Shown: positions 16,983 through 26,184, counted from the first letter of the stretch. The stretch: DNA of 64,000 nt from Wenyingzhuangia sp. 2_MG-2023 (GCF_030548295.1 NZ_JAUOSB010000008.1:62001-126000); one strand, 5' to 3'. Translations and numbers: made by a program. The notes: generated by a model not told the origin, from the sequence alone.

Positions 16983-17885
16983 TTATTTCAGTAACTTTTC
17001 AAGAGTAGATTTAATCTGTTGAATTTCTGTTTGAAAATCAAACCACAATGTATTTTCATCTTTTTTAAACCAAGTCAATTGTCTTTTTGCAAATCGTCTA
17101 GAGTTTTTCTTGATTTCAGAAATAGCAAAATCTAGAGTTATTTTATGATCAAAAAAATCAAACAATTCTCTATATCCAACCGTTTGTAAAGCGTTTAAGT
17201 GTTTTAAGGAATGTAGTTCTTGAGCTTCTTTTAGCAATCCTTTTTCCATCATAATATCTACTCTACGGTTGATGCGTTCGTAAATAATTTCTCTATCTGC
17301 GGTTAGACCTATTTTGATAGGTGTAAAATTTCTAGGAGATTTGGGTTTGTTTTTAAAAGAACTGTATGTCTGTCCACTACCAATACAAATTTCCAAAGCT
17401 CTAATAACTCTATGTGGATTGTCTATAGCAATTTGATCATAGGTTTCAGGATCCAATATTTTTAGTTGAGATTGTAAATCATCTAACCCTTTTGTTTCTA
17501 GTCTAGTGTTAAGTTCTTCTCTAATTTTGGGATCTACATTAGGAAAATCATCCAATCCATTTAATACAGCATCTACGTACAAACCACTTCCGCCCACCAT
17601 TACAACCACGTTGTGTTGAGTAAATAACTCGTTCAGTTTTTCTATAGCTTCACGCTCAAAATGTCCTACGCTGTATGTTTCTTTTATGCTTTTATTTTGG
17701 ATAAAGTGGTGTGTTGCAGCAGCTAGTTCTTCGGGTTCTGGAACTGCGGTACCAATGGTCATTTCTTTAAAAAATTGTCTAGAATCACAAGAAATGATTT
17801 CTGCCTTAAAATGATTGGCCAATTGAATGCTCAATGCTGTTTTTCCAATGGCTGTTGGACCTACAACTGTGATTAAATAATTCAT
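16983..17885 (-). CDS. miaA: tRNA dimethylallyltransferase
   Basis: A 300-residue isopentenyl-transferase that adds a dimethylallyl group to adenosine 37 of tRNAs reading UNN codons. The P-loop is GPTAIGKTALS (residues 9-19), followed by SCDSRQFFKEMTIGTA with the catalytic aspartate, GGSGLYVDAVLNGLDDFP, and the C-terminal RRFAKRQLTWF block. Length is normal for the family. It starts 6 bp after the potassium channel gene and is the last of a three-gene minus-strand unit ended by a hairpin. Confidence 0.96.
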   Translation of the reverse strand: MNYLITVVGPTAIGKTALSIQLANHFKAEIISCDSRQFFKEMTIGTAVPEPEELAAATHHFIQNKSIKETYSVGHFEREAIEKLNELFTQHNVVVMVGGSGLYVDAVLNGLDDFPNVDPKIREELNTRLETKGLDDLQSQLKILDPETYDQIAIDNPHRVIRALEICIGSGQTYSSFKNKPKSPRNFTPIKIGLTADREIIYERINRRVDIMMEKGLLKEAQELHSLKHLNALQTVGYRELFDFFDHKITLDFAISEIKKNSRRFAKRQLTWFKKDENTLWFDFQTEIQQIKSTLEKLLK

Positions 17886-17891
17886 AAGGTC

Positions 17892-18713
17892 TTATAATAT
17901 GTATCCACATTGGTGGCAATATTTTGCATTGTCACCGTGTTTAGATTCGTTACAATTGCTACAAACTTTTGTATTTGTAGGTGTTTTTTTAAGATCGCTA
18001 AATTCAGAAGAAACAATTCCTGTAGGAACAGCTATAATTCCGTATCCCATAATCATTACAATAGAAGCAAAAAATTGTCCTAAAGCCGTTACAGGAGCAA
18101 TGTCTCCATAACCTACGGTAGTCATGGTTACAATAATCCAATAAATACTTCTTGGAATACTTGTAAAACCACTGTTTGCATTCCCTTCTATCAAATACAT
18201 AATAGTTCCTAAAACGATAGAAAGAATTAAAACAGCAAACACAAACACACCAATTTTAGCCCTACTCGCTTTGATTGCCTTGAGCAAATCATTAGAAGCT
18301 CCTACATATCTCACCAATTTTAAAATGGTAAAAACGCGTAGCAATCTTAGTGCTCTAAGAATTAAAAGTGCTTCTGTGTTTAAAATAAAAAGACCTAAAT
18401 ATTTGGGCAATGTTGCGGCCAAATCAATCAATCCATACACACTAAAAATATAGTTTAATGGAGATTTAACTGTAGCAACTCTCAACAAATATTCAATGGT
18501 AAAAAGAATGGTGATGATCCATTCAATGATATGAAAATAAGTTCCATACGTTGTTTGTAAAGAGCCTACACTCTCTAGCATTACAACCAAAACACTGATG
18601 AAAATTAAAATTAGCAATACAACATCAAACAATTTACCTGCGGGAGTATCCGCCTCGTAAATTATTTCATGCAAACGTTCTTTCCAGTGTTGCTGTTTTT
18701 TTTTAGGATTCAA
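17892..18713 (-). CDS. voltage-gated-type potassium channel with C-terminal zinc ribbon
   Basis: A 273-residue six-transmembrane ion channel. S1 starts near residue 27; S4 carries regularly spaced arginines (RALRLLRVFTILKLVR); the pore has the K+ filter TVGYGD near residue 196; S6 follows. The C-terminus has two CxxC pairs (CSNC and CHQC) about 15 residues apart, a predicted small zinc ribbon. The end of the upstream exonuclease gene overlaps this start by 11 bp, so the two are probably coupled. Role: inner-membrane K+ flux; the ribbon may mediate assembly or sensing, which is inference. Confidence 0.9.
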   Translation of the reverse strand: MNPKKKQQHWKERLHEIIYEADTPAGKLFDVVLLILIFISVLVVMLESVGSLQTTYGTYFHIIEWIITILFTIEYLLRVATVKSPLNYIFSVYGLIDLAATLPKYLGLFILNTEALLILRALRLLRVFTILKLVRYVGASNDLLKAIKASRAKIGVFVFAVLILSIVLGTIMYLIEGNANSGFTSIPRSIYWIIVTMTTVGYGDIAPVTALGQFFASIVMIMGYGIIAVPTGIVSSEFSDLKKTPTNTKVCSNCNESKHGDNAKYCHQCGYIL

Positions 18714-19800
18714 AACGAATTATTTTTTTGAATTTGCCTTTGTCTAAATATTTTTTGAATTGATCTCTGTTGAATAAATTATCTTCAATAGGAGTAATCA
18801 GATTCTTTACAATGTCTATATGCGTAATTTGATGTGCCAATTCTACATAACCATAACCTTTCAATTGTCCATTTTCTAACAAGAAAATAGATTTTTCGGC
18901 AGTATTTCTTCCCAAATCAATAAAAAGAGCATTCTCAATATTAAACACAACTGTTGGGATGTTTTGAGATGTGCTAGTGTTGAACCTAGGTTTGTTTTCT
19001 CTAACAGTTTGTAAACTTTTAATGGCAGCAATAAGCAAACTTCCTGTTTCTTCGTAGCTAATGTCAAAAATCTTTTTCTGTAAACTTTTAGCTCTGTTAG
19101 ATTTTCGTAACAACAATTGATTTACACCATTGCGAATATTTTTATTCTTACTAGTATATAAAATATCTCCCTCTTTGTTATGAACGTAGTAAACTCCAGT
19201 TTTTCTTGGAGCTTTCTCTAACAATTTTTGAAAATGACTATTCACATTGCTTTTAACTTTTACTTTACCTTCAACCTTTACATTGGCTTTGATAATTTCT
19301 TTACCAATATCTTTGTTCAAAAGCATTTTAAAAAGTTTGACCGTTGCAATAGTGTCTCCATTAGCTCTGTGGCGATCACTCATGGGAATTCCTAAACTCT
19401 TGCAGAGCTTGCCCAAGCTGTAAGAATCTTGATCTGGAATTAATTTTCTGCTAAGTTCAACGGTACACAAAGTATCTTTCACAAAATTGTAACCCAAACG
19501 ACTGAATTCCAATCGTAAAATTCTATAATCAAAATTGGCATTGTGGGCTACTAAAATACAATCTTCGGTAATGTTTACAATCTGCTTGGCTATTTCGTGA
19601 AACTTAGGTGCATTACGCAACATATTGTTGTTAATTCCCGTTAATTGTACTACAAAAGGTTGGATAGGGATTTCAGGATTGACCAAAGTAATAAATTTGT
19701 CTACAACTTTTTTTCCGTCAAATTTATGTATGGCAATTTCTGTCATTCCTTCTTCGTTGAATTTTCCTCCGGTAGTTTCTATGTCCAAAATTGCGTACAT
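18703..19800 (-). CDS. DnaQ-family exonuclease fused to a degenerate GIY-YIG domain
   Basis: About 365 residues from the ATG giving MYAILDIETTGG; the longer start four codons upstream lacks support. Residues 1-165 are a DEDD 3'-5' exonuclease: DIETTG (Exo I), VAHNANFDYRIL (Exo II), and a RHRANGDT block (Exo III, DEDDh type). Residues about 200-280 align with the UvrC/Cho GIY-YIG nuclease, seen as GVYYVHN, then DILYTSKNKNIR, then an ETGSLL segment and KPRFN. The expected catalytic Arg and Glu of that domain seem to be Gly and Ala. Similar fusions occur as DNA polymerase III epsilon-like proteins in other bacteria. A repair role is likely. Confidence 0.82.
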   Translation of the reverse strand: MYAILDIETTGGKFNEEGMTEIAIHKFDGKKVVDKFITLVNPEIPIQPFVVQLTGINNNMLRNAPKFHEIAKQIVNITEDCILVAHNANFDYRILRLEFSRLGYNFVKDTLCTVELSRKLIPDQDSYSLGKLCKSLGIPMSDRHRANGDTIATVKLFKMLLNKDIGKEIIKANVKVEGKVKVKSNVNSHFQKLLEKAPRKTGVYYVHNKEGDILYTSKNKNIRNGVNQLLLRKSNRAKSLQKKIFDISYEETGSLLIAAIKSLQTVRENKPRFNTSTSQNIPTVVFNIENALFIDLGRNTAEKSIFLLENGQLKGYGYVELAHQITHIDIVKNLITPIEDNLFNRDQFKKYLDKGKFKKIIRFES

Positions 19801-19980
19801 TGTTGAAATCATTTTAAGAACAAGTCTTTTTAGTGTTGCTGTTCACCACAAATATAGCATATCCTTGTCAAATCAAAGAAACGACCTCTGTAACATTTAA
19901 TTATACAAAAATAACGTTTTGATAAGAGTTTGTATCTGTGGATTAAATTGATAGAACAGAAATACAAATTTTAGTTTTGC

Positions 19981-19988
19981 TATTTTTG
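19981..19988 (+). promoter_or_regulatory. candidate -7 box for the AraC-type regulator
   Basis: TATTTTTG fits TAnnTTTG and lies 20 nt before the GTG start. The -33 element is weak. Confidence 0.45.
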
Positions 19989-20008
19989 TAAATATCAAAA
20001 ATTGAAAA

Positions 20009-20884
20009 GTGAAAATATTTGAAACAATAGAGGAATTGTTGCCTGAATTGGACTTGGCAAAAAAAATGATTTCTCCTTATTTTTATATTCTTAGGCTTGA
20101 TGAATTGAACTATGCCAAAAGAATTGAGAGTTTTCCTCACTACAAACGTTTTTTTGAAATTTCTTTTTATGAAGAAAATAAAAACAAAATTCAAATAGGG
20201 CACACCACTTTTCAGGGAATTAAAGACACACTTACGTTTACTTCTCCCATGCAGTCACTTTCCATTCATCGGGTTGAAAGACCTATTGGATATATTATTT
20301 TCTTTTCTCCAAAGTTTTTTACACCCGCCAAACATCAATACAATTTTCAGTATGATTTTCCTTTTTTCAAATTGAGTTCCTATCCATATTATAAAATCAG
20401 TAAAGAAGAACAAGTTTTTATCAAGCAGATTTTAGAAGTTATTCATAGAGAACACAAGAATAACGAAGCTCATTGCTTAGAAATTATTCAGTCGTATTTA
20501 ACTATTTTATTAAATTATGTTAAAAGGATTTTAAAAGGAGAATCCGGAAATGTAAAGTTGAAGCGTTACGAAGAAATTACGAGTAAGTTTGAAGAAATGA
20601 TTTTGAAAGAAACGGTGAGTTATCAAAGTATTTCTGATTATGCAAGCCAATTAAACATCACTCCAATTTACTTGTCAGAATGTGTGAAAAGAGCTACAGG
20701 TTTGACCGCTAAGAAAGTACTGATGAATTACCAAGTGTTAAGAGCCAAATCACTTTTGGTACAAACAAATTTACCTGTAGAAGAAATAGCACATCAGATG
20801 GGATTTGAAGAAGCAACAAATTTCATCAAATTCTTTAAGAATAACCAAGGAATTACTCCGTTGGCTTTTAGAAAACTACCTTAA
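20009..20884 (+). CDS. AraC family transcriptional regulator
   Basis: A 291-residue regulator with a GTG start; the short distance from a candidate -7 box supports this start. The N-terminal 170 residues form a sensor domain without close match to known ligand folds that I can name. The C-terminal 100 residues hold the two AraC helix-turn-helix motifs: ISDYASQLNITPIYLSECVK and VEEIAHQMGFEEATNFIKFF, ending GITPLAFRKLP in the usual way. The next gene, 85 bp downstream on the same strand, is an MFS drug exporter, so it probably controls that transporter. Confidence 0.9.
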   Translation: MKIFETIEELLPELDLAKKMISPYFYILRLDELNYAKRIESFPHYKRFFEISFYEENKNKIQIGHTTFQGIKDTLTFTSPMQSLSIHRVERPIGYIIFFSPKFFTPAKHQYNFQYDFPFFKLSSYPYYKISKEEQVFIKQILEVIHREHKNNEAHCLEIIQSYLTILLNYVKRILKGESGNVKLKRYEEITSKFEEMILKETVSYQSISDYASQLNITPIYLSECVKRATGLTAKKVLMNYQVLRAKSLLVQTNLPVEEIAHQMGFEEATNFIKFFKNNQGITPLAFRKLP

Positions 20885-20936
20885 AAAGTATCATTTTTTC
20901 GAAATTTTGTATTGCTTAGTTGTTCTCTTTAGAGTC

Positions 20937-20944
20937 TAAATTTG
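20937..20944 (+). promoter_or_regulatory. candidate -7 box for the MFS transporter
   Basis: TAAATTTG fits TAnnTTTG, 25 nt before the start codon. A TTG at 20912-20914 sits 22 nt upstream, slightly far for a -33 element. Confidence 0.45.
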
Positions 20945-20969
20945 CACACTTTAAAATGCAACTATAAAA

Positions 20970-22175
20970 ATGAAAAGCTTTAAAATAAATACAAATAACC
21001 ATACGGTTATCACCATTTTAATGGCTGCATTAATTGCATTGTCTCCATTTGCAATAGATTCTTTTTTATCAGCAATGCCTTTGATGGCTACTTTCTTTGG
21101 AGTAGAAATCAATATAATTGAGTTGACAATAACTTTATATTTTTTAGGTTTTGCTATTGGTAACTTTTTTGGAGGTCCTTTGTCTGATGCTTTTGGAAGA
21201 AAACCCATTGCTTTGATAGGAATAGGACTTTACGGATTTTCTGCTTTGTTGATTACTTTTTGTCATCATATAGAAGTTGTGCTGCTTTTAAGAATTGTTC
21301 AGGCTTTTGGAGGAGGTTTTGCTACCGTAACTTCTAATTTGTTTATCCGAGATTGGTACAAAGGAAAAGAAGTTGCTAGACTGATTACAATCACCTCTAT
21401 GATTATGATGTTGGCTCCTTTATTTGCCCCAGTTATAGGTGCGTTTATCACCCATTATCATGGATGGCATGGTGTTTTTTACTTCTTGTTTTTGTTTGCT
21501 ATTGTTTTGTTTAGCATCTTTTATATTGGGGTGCCTGAATCTAAAAAGAAAGAATCAATAACAAAAAAAATTACCGGAAAGCAGTTGATAGAAAAGTACA
21601 AAGTGTTTTTATCTGATAAAAAATCAGTAATTTTTTTAATGACGATTTCTTTCCCAATTTCAGGATTGTACGTTTTTATTACAAGTGCTTCTTTTGTTTA
21701 CATAGAATATCTACATGTATCTGTTGAGAATTTTCCACTTGTTTTTGGCTCTAATATTTTACTAAATATTGTTTTGTCATTAGTAAATACCTACCTCTTA
21801 AAATTTTATGAACCTCAAAAACTATTGAGAGTTGGATTGATAATGCAGTTAGTAACCGCTTTATTATTGGTAACAACACTTGTGTTTGGTTTTGATACGT
21901 TTTGGAATGTATTTGTGTTGATTGTCTTTTTTATAGGAAGCTTGGGATTGATTTTTGGAAATGGATCTGCCATTTTGCTAAATATCAACCCAGAAACAAG
22001 CGGATCTGCAAATGCTACATTGGGAATATTTAGATTCTTACTAGGTTTTAGTATTGGTACATTGATAGCCGTTTTTCATTCAGATAATTTAATTCCGATA
22101 GGTTTGGCAATGTTTTGCTGTTCTTTAATTGGAAATTTGTTCTTCATCAAATACAAAAAGATGATGGAGTCTTAG
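20970..22175 (+). CDS. Bcr/CflA-type MFS drug exporter
   Basis: A 401-residue protein with twelve predicted membrane segments. Family marks are the early PFAIDSFLSAMP segment (residues 29-40), the loop 2-3 motif GPLSDAFGRKP, and RIVQAFGGGFATVTSNLFIRD in helix 4. Bcr/CflA proteins export small drugs or metabolites with proton antiport. It follows an AraC-type regulator, suggesting inducible expression. It is closed by a strong hairpin at 22210-22258. Substrate unknown. Confidence 0.9.
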   Translation: MKSFKINTNNHTVITILMAALIALSPFAIDSFLSAMPLMATFFGVEINIIELTITLYFLGFAIGNFFGGPLSDAFGRKPIALIGIGLYGFSALLITFCHHIEVVLLLRIVQAFGGGFATVTSNLFIRDWYKGKEVARLITITSMIMMLAPLFAPVIGAFITHYHGWHGVFYFLFLFAIVLFSIFYIGVPESKKKESITKKITGKQLIEKYKVFLSDKKSVIFLMTISFPISGLYVFITSASFVYIEYLHVSVENFPLVFGSNILLNIVLSLVNTYLLKFYEPQKLLRVGLIMQLVTALLLVTTLVFGFDTFWNVFVLIVFFIGSLGLIFGNGSAILLNINPETSGSANATLGIFRFLLGFSIGTLIAVFHSDNLIPIGLAMFCCSLIGNLFFIKYKKMMES

Positions 22176-22209
22176 AAGTAAGTTTTTATAGTAATTAGTT
22201 CTAGTTTCG

Positions 22210-22261
22210 AAAAGCTTAATGAAAACATGCCTAAAAACATGTTTTTAATTAAGCTTTTCTT
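22210..22261. terminator. long hairpin after the MFS gene
   Basis: AAAAGCTTAAT (22210-22220) pairs with ATTAAGCTTTT (22248-22258), with an inner ACATG/CATGT extension and a short T-rich tail. Confidence 0.75.
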
Positions 22262-22323
22262 TTGATTACTTTGCATGAATGCGTTAATTTTATTCGCTTT
22301 AATAAAAATATATATCCCAATTT

Positions 22324-24276
22324 ATGAAACGAATTTTTAAATGGTCTATATTCAGTCTGCTTACTTTTCAGATGTTTACAGTATCGGCTCAAGAGGTAAT
22401 ACCTAACAACCAAAGTGATTTCAATCCAGTATTGTACCGTCAAAGCTCTCCTTATAGATCTGCTTTAGGAGAACCTGGTGACCAATATTGGCAAAATCAG
22501 GCAGATTATAGCATTGAAGCAACTTTAGATGACGAAAAAAATACGATTACAGGGCATGTAACCTTGACGTATCATAACACGAGTCCCTACGATTTAAATT
22601 ATATTTGGATGTATGTGGAACAGAATCGTTTTAAAGAAACATCTAGAGGAACGTTAACAACTCCAATCAATGGAAATCGTTATTCAGGAGATGTAGATGG
22701 AGGTTGTACCATTACCAATTTAGAAGCTAAATCAACCAAAAGAGGAGGAGTGTCTTCAAAACACATTATTTCTGATACCAGAATGCAGGTGTTTTTTAAA
22801 GAGCCTATTCCTGCCAAAAAAGGTGTAGCAACGGTAAGTATGGACTTTACTTTTGCAATTCCTAAAGCAGGAATGGACAGAATGGGAAGATTGGATACAG
22901 AAAACGGAACTGTATATTCTATAGCGCAATGGTACCCAAGAGTTGCCGTGTTTGACGATGTAAAAGGATGGAATACAGAACCTTATTTAGGAGCTGGAGA
23001 GTTTTATGTAGATTATGGTAATTACGATTACAAAATTACAGTTCCTTACGATCATATTGTAGTAGGTTCTGGAGCGTTGTTAAACAGTAAAGAAGTGTTG
23101 ACATCTACAGAAAGAAATCGTTTGGAAGAAGCTTCTAAAAGTGATGATCGAGTTTACATCATTACACCCGAAGAAGTAAACGATGTTGCTAAAACTAGAC
23201 CAACAAATAAAGGAACACTTACTTGGCATTTTACTATGAAAAATACAAGAGATGTTGCATTTGCTACTTCCAAAGCTTTTGTTTGGGATGCTGCAAAAAT
23301 CAACTTGCCTAGTGGTAAAAAAAGTTTAGCGCAATCTGTATATCCTAAAGAAGTAGGAGGAAACGAAGCTTGGGGACGTTCTACAGAATATACCAAAGCT
23401 TCTGTAGAAAATTATTCAAACCAATGGTTTGAGTATCCTTATCCTAATGCTGTAAATGTAGCTTCTAATGTTGGAGGAATGGAATATCCAGGAGTAAGTT
23501 TTTGTAGTTCTAAAAGCAAAGGAGCACGTTTGTGGGGAGTTACGGATCATGAATTTGGACACAATTGGTTTCCTATGATTGTTGGTTCTAATGAGCGTTT
23601 GTACCCTTGGATGGATGAAGGTTTTAATACATTTATCAACTACTACAGTGCAAAAGCTTTTAACAATGAAGAGTACCCAAATACATTGAATAGAGGAAGA
23701 AAAAGTATGAGTTTTTACAATTCAAAAAATAGAGAAGGAATTGATACGTATCCAGATATTGTAAATACTCGTAATTTAGGAAATACTGCATACAGAAAAC
23801 CAGGACTAGGATTGGTAATGTTGCGTGAGTATATTTTAGGTCCAGAACGTTTTGATTATGCATTCAAGCAATACATTAAAAATTGGTCTTACAAACATCC
23901 ACAACCTTCAGATTTTTTCAATGCGATGGAAAATGGTGCAGGAGAAAACCTAAACTGGTTCTGGAAAGGTTGGTTTTATGGAACTGGAAATGTAGATTTG
24001 GCCATCAACTACGTACAAGGCTATAAAGGAGATTATATTATTGTTTTAGAGAATAGAGGAGATGTTCCTATGCCAGTTAAATTAAAAGTGACTTATGAAG
24101 ATGGCACTTCTGAAGTTAAAGACATTCCCGTAGAAATTTGGCAAAGAGGTGATAGTTGGAATTATTTATTGAAAACAGATAAAAAGTTGAAATCTGCAGA
24201 AATTGATCCTGATAAAGTTTTACCAGATTTAAATGGTTCAAATGATAAGTGGCCAAGTGACGTTTACAAAGATTAA
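22324..24276 (+). CDS. secreted M1-family metallopeptidase
   Basis: A 650-residue aminopeptidase-N-like protein. A signal peptide ends near residue 22 (FTVSAQ). The N-terminal beta domain precedes the zinc site HEFGHNW, with the third ligand in WMDEGFNTF 18 residues later, the gluzincin pattern. Upstream, the family substrate-anchor segment appears as NVGGMEYPGVSF in place of GAMEN. It would trim peptides in the periplasm or outside the cell. It stands alone, with a hairpin on each side. Some M1-like Bacteroidota proteins lack aminopeptidase activity, so specificity is open. Confidence 0.88.
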   Translation: MKRIFKWSIFSLLTFQMFTVSAQEVIPNNQSDFNPVLYRQSSPYRSALGEPGDQYWQNQADYSIEATLDDEKNTITGHVTLTYHNTSPYDLNYIWMYVEQNRFKETSRGTLTTPINGNRYSGDVDGGCTITNLEAKSTKRGGVSSKHIISDTRMQVFFKEPIPAKKGVATVSMDFTFAIPKAGMDRMGRLDTENGTVYSIAQWYPRVAVFDDVKGWNTEPYLGAGEFYVDYGNYDYKITVPYDHIVVGSGALLNSKEVLTSTERNRLEEASKSDDRVYIITPEEVNDVAKTRPTNKGTLTWHFTMKNTRDVAFATSKAFVWDAAKINLPSGKKSLAQSVYPKEVGGNEAWGRSTEYTKASVENYSNQWFEYPYPNAVNVASNVGGMEYPGVSFCSSKSKGARLWGVTDHEFGHNWFPMIVGSNERLYPWMDEGFNTFINYYSAKAFNNEEYPNTLNRGRKSMSFYNSKNREGIDTYPDIVNTRNLGNTAYRKPGLGLVMLREYILGPERFDYAFKQYIKNWSYKHPQPSDFFNAMENGAGENLNWFWKGWFYGTGNVDLAINYVQGYKGDYIIVLENRGDVPMPVKLKVTYEDGTSEVKDIPVEIWQRGDSWNYLLKTDKKLKSAEIDPDKVLPDLNGSNDKWPSDVYKD

Positions 24277-24299
24277 ATATCACAAATACAAATAATAAT

Positions 24300-24331
24300 A
24301 AAAAGTTCCAGAATTTTCTGGAACTTTTTTT
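24300..24331. terminator. bidirectional terminator, M1 peptidase / yggS
   Basis: A 14-bp perfect stem (24300-24313 with 24316-24329) with A-run and T-run flanks lies between the two convergent genes. Confidence 0.88.
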
Positions 24332-24992
24332 ATTTGGTATAATTTCTATTTCCAAAAATGGCACTTCCTACACGAATCATATTGCTTCCTTCTTGAATGG
24401 CTAACGGGTAATCTCCGCTCATTCCCATAGAAATAGTGCTAAATTGTGTGTGTTGATCTTTTAATTGATCGTAAAAGATTTTTAAGGACTTAAATTCTTC
24501 TCTAATTTGAATTTCATCGTCCACAAAACTCGCCATTCCCATCAAACCAACAATTTTTATGTTCTCCATATTTTTATAGTCGTAGGAGTTTAAAATATTA
24601 TTGATTTCTTCTTGAGACAATCCAAATTTAGAATCTTCTTGAGCAATTTTATATTGCAACAAACAGTTGATAATTCTATTGTGTTTCTTGGCTTGTTTGT
24701 TGATTTCTTGCAAAGTAGAGAAACTGTCTATTCCATGAATCAAATCCACAAAATGAGCCATGTATTTTACTTTGTTACTTTGTAAATGTCCAATCATGTG
24801 CCAAGAAATATCTTTGGGAAGTTCATCATACTTAGCAACCATTTCTTGAATCTTATTTTCACCAAAAACACGTTGACCAGCATCATACGCTTCTTGAATA
24901 TCAGAAACAGGTTTGGTTTTAGAAACAGCTACTAAAGTTACTCCTTTAGGGATTGTTTTCTGAATGTTTGTTAAGTTTTGAGAAATTGTCAT
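24330..24992 (-). CDS. YggS/PROSC family pyridoxal-phosphate homeostasis protein
   Basis: About 220 residues from the ATG giving MTISQNLTNIQ; a start 12 codons upstream is less like the family. TIM-barrel PLP-binding protein with the PLP lysine in AVSKTKP (near residue 23), FGENKIQE, HMIGHLQSNK, and the C-terminal SMGMSGDYPLAIQEGSNMIRVG block that holds the phosphate. It buffers free PLP and affects amino-acid pools; no enzymatic activity is established for the family. Monocistronic by position. Confidence 0.93.
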   Translation of the reverse strand: MTISQNLTNIQKTIPKGVTLVAVSKTKPVSDIQEAYDAGQRVFGENKIQEMVAKYDELPKDISWHMIGHLQSNKVKYMAHFVDLIHGIDSFSTLQEINKQAKKHNRIINCLLQYKIAQEDSKFGLSQEEINNILNSYDYKNMENIKIVGLMGMASFVDDEIQIREEFKSLKIFYDQLKDQHTQFSTISMGMSGDYPLAIQEGSNMIRVGSAIFGNRNYTK

Positions 24993-25045
24993 AATGTCTA
25001 GTTGTTCTACAAAGATATAAGAATTCATTTTTAATCATTACCATA

Positions 25046-25059
25046 AAATTGTACAATTT
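25046..25059. promoter_or_regulatory. 14-bp palindrome upstream of GH16
   Basis: AAATTGTACAATTT is a perfect palindrome in the divergent yggS-GH16 spacer. A related site, TTACAA-AA-TTGTAA, lies at 25104-25117. Operator function is inference. Confidence 0.4.
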
Positions 25060-25103
25060 ATATGCAAAATAGTTCAAGCTTTGACTAGTTGTTTTTTAGA
25101 ATT

Positions 25104-25117
25104 TTACAAAATTGTAA
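25104..25117. promoter_or_regulatory. second inverted repeat upstream of GH16
   Basis: TTACAA and TTGTAA separated by two bases; it shares the half-site TTGTA with the palindrome 45 bp upstream. Confidence 0.4.
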
Positions 25118-25193
25118 GTTTAGTTCGTAAACTATGTGTGGTGTTGTATTCTAAGCTTACTGTACTTTAACAATTTTAACATATTATACCAAA

Positions 25194-26117
25194 ATGAAAA
25201 AAAATAAACTACTAATTGTACTGAGTGTATTCGTAATTACTACAGGTTTTTCACAAACCAAACCAAAAGAAAAATTTACAAATCAAATTGATTTTTCTAA
25301 GGCACCCAAAAGAACAAACAATGAATATCCTTTATTTGATCAGGAGAATAAAAATAAGTGGGTATTGTCAGCATTGATGAGTGATGAATTTGATAAAAAA
25401 AGTTTAGATACTAAAAAATGGCATCCTAACAATCCAGGATGGAAAGGAAGGCAACCTACTTATTTTCATGGATCTAATGTAAGTTTAAGAGGTGGTGAAT
25501 TGGTGTTTAAAATCAATCAACATAATAAAGAAGAAGTTTTACCAGAAGGATATACCCATACTGCTGGCTTTATAAAAAGCAAACAAAAAGTGTTGTATGG
25601 CTATTTTGAGGCGGAAATGAAATTAATGAACGACACTTGGGTATCTGGTTTTTGGGCTTCTTTAGGAACTAAAGATTGGTGGACAGAGCTAGATTTTTGT
25701 GAAAACTCTCCAGTTACTAGAAATCAACAAAATGATTTGAATTCTAACATTCATGTTTTTAGATCTCCAGAAAAATATGGTGGTGTTAAAGAGCACTTTA
25801 GTAGAAATAAAAAATACAAAGTCCCTTTTAGTCTACAAGATGATTATCATGTTTGGGGAATTGAGTGGGATGAAGAATTTATCCGTTTTTATATTGATGG
25901 AGTTTTATTTAGAGAGGCAGAAAACACACATTGGTACCAACCTTTAGAAATTAATTTTAACAATGAGTCTAACAAGTGGTTTGGTGCTTTACCATCTGAA
26001 AAAAGTAAATTAAATGAGGAATTTAAAGTAAAATATTTTCGTTATTGGAGTAAAGGAAAACCGTTGGAAAAAAGAAGTAAAGAGTATGCAGAATCGTATT
26101 ATGGAGTAAGTAAATAA
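25194..26117 (+). CDS. secreted GH16 glycoside hydrolase (agarase/porphyranase-like)
   Basis: A 307-residue secreted enzyme with a signal peptide ending at FSQ (about residue 20). The GH16 catalytic motif E-x-D-x-x-E is ELDFCEN near residue 165: nucleophile, helper aspartate and acid/base. The segments WHPNNPGWKGRQPTYF and NVSLRGGEL, and the late VWGIEWDEEFIRFYIDG, fit the clade of beta-agarases, porphyranases and related marine galactanases, with retention of configuration. The exact substrate cannot be decided. No SusC/SusD pair or sulfatase accompanies it here, so it is an orphan rather than part of a visible polysaccharide utilisation locus. Confidence 0.85.
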   Translation: MKKNKLLIVLSVFVITTGFSQTKPKEKFTNQIDFSKAPKRTNNEYPLFDQENKNKWVLSALMSDEFDKKSLDTKKWHPNNPGWKGRQPTYFHGSNVSLRGGELVFKINQHNKEEVLPEGYTHTAGFIKSKQKVLYGYFEAEMKLMNDTWVSGFWASLGTKDWWTELDFCENSPVTRNQQNDLNSNIHVFRSPEKYGGVKEHFSRNKKYKVPFSLQDDYHVWGIEWDEEFIRFYIDGVLFREAENTHWYQPLEINFNNESNKWFGALPSEKSKLNEEFKVKYFRYWSKGKPLEKRSKEYAESYYGVSK

Positions 26118-26130
26118 AACTTTATAAATC

Positions 26131-26165
26131 AAAAAACCCTTATTAAAATTAATAAGGGCTTTTTT
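26131..26165. terminator. bidirectional terminator, GH16 / serA
   Basis: CCCTTATTA (26137-26145) pairs with TAATAAGGG (26150-26158), flanked by an A-run and a T-run. Confidence 0.88.
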
Positions 26166-26184
26166 ATGTTTATGCGATATCTAA

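Noticed and set aside
24116-24364. Minus-strand frame crossing the M1 peptidase / yggS terminator
   Set aside because: It is antisense to the peptidase end and includes the terminator hairpin.
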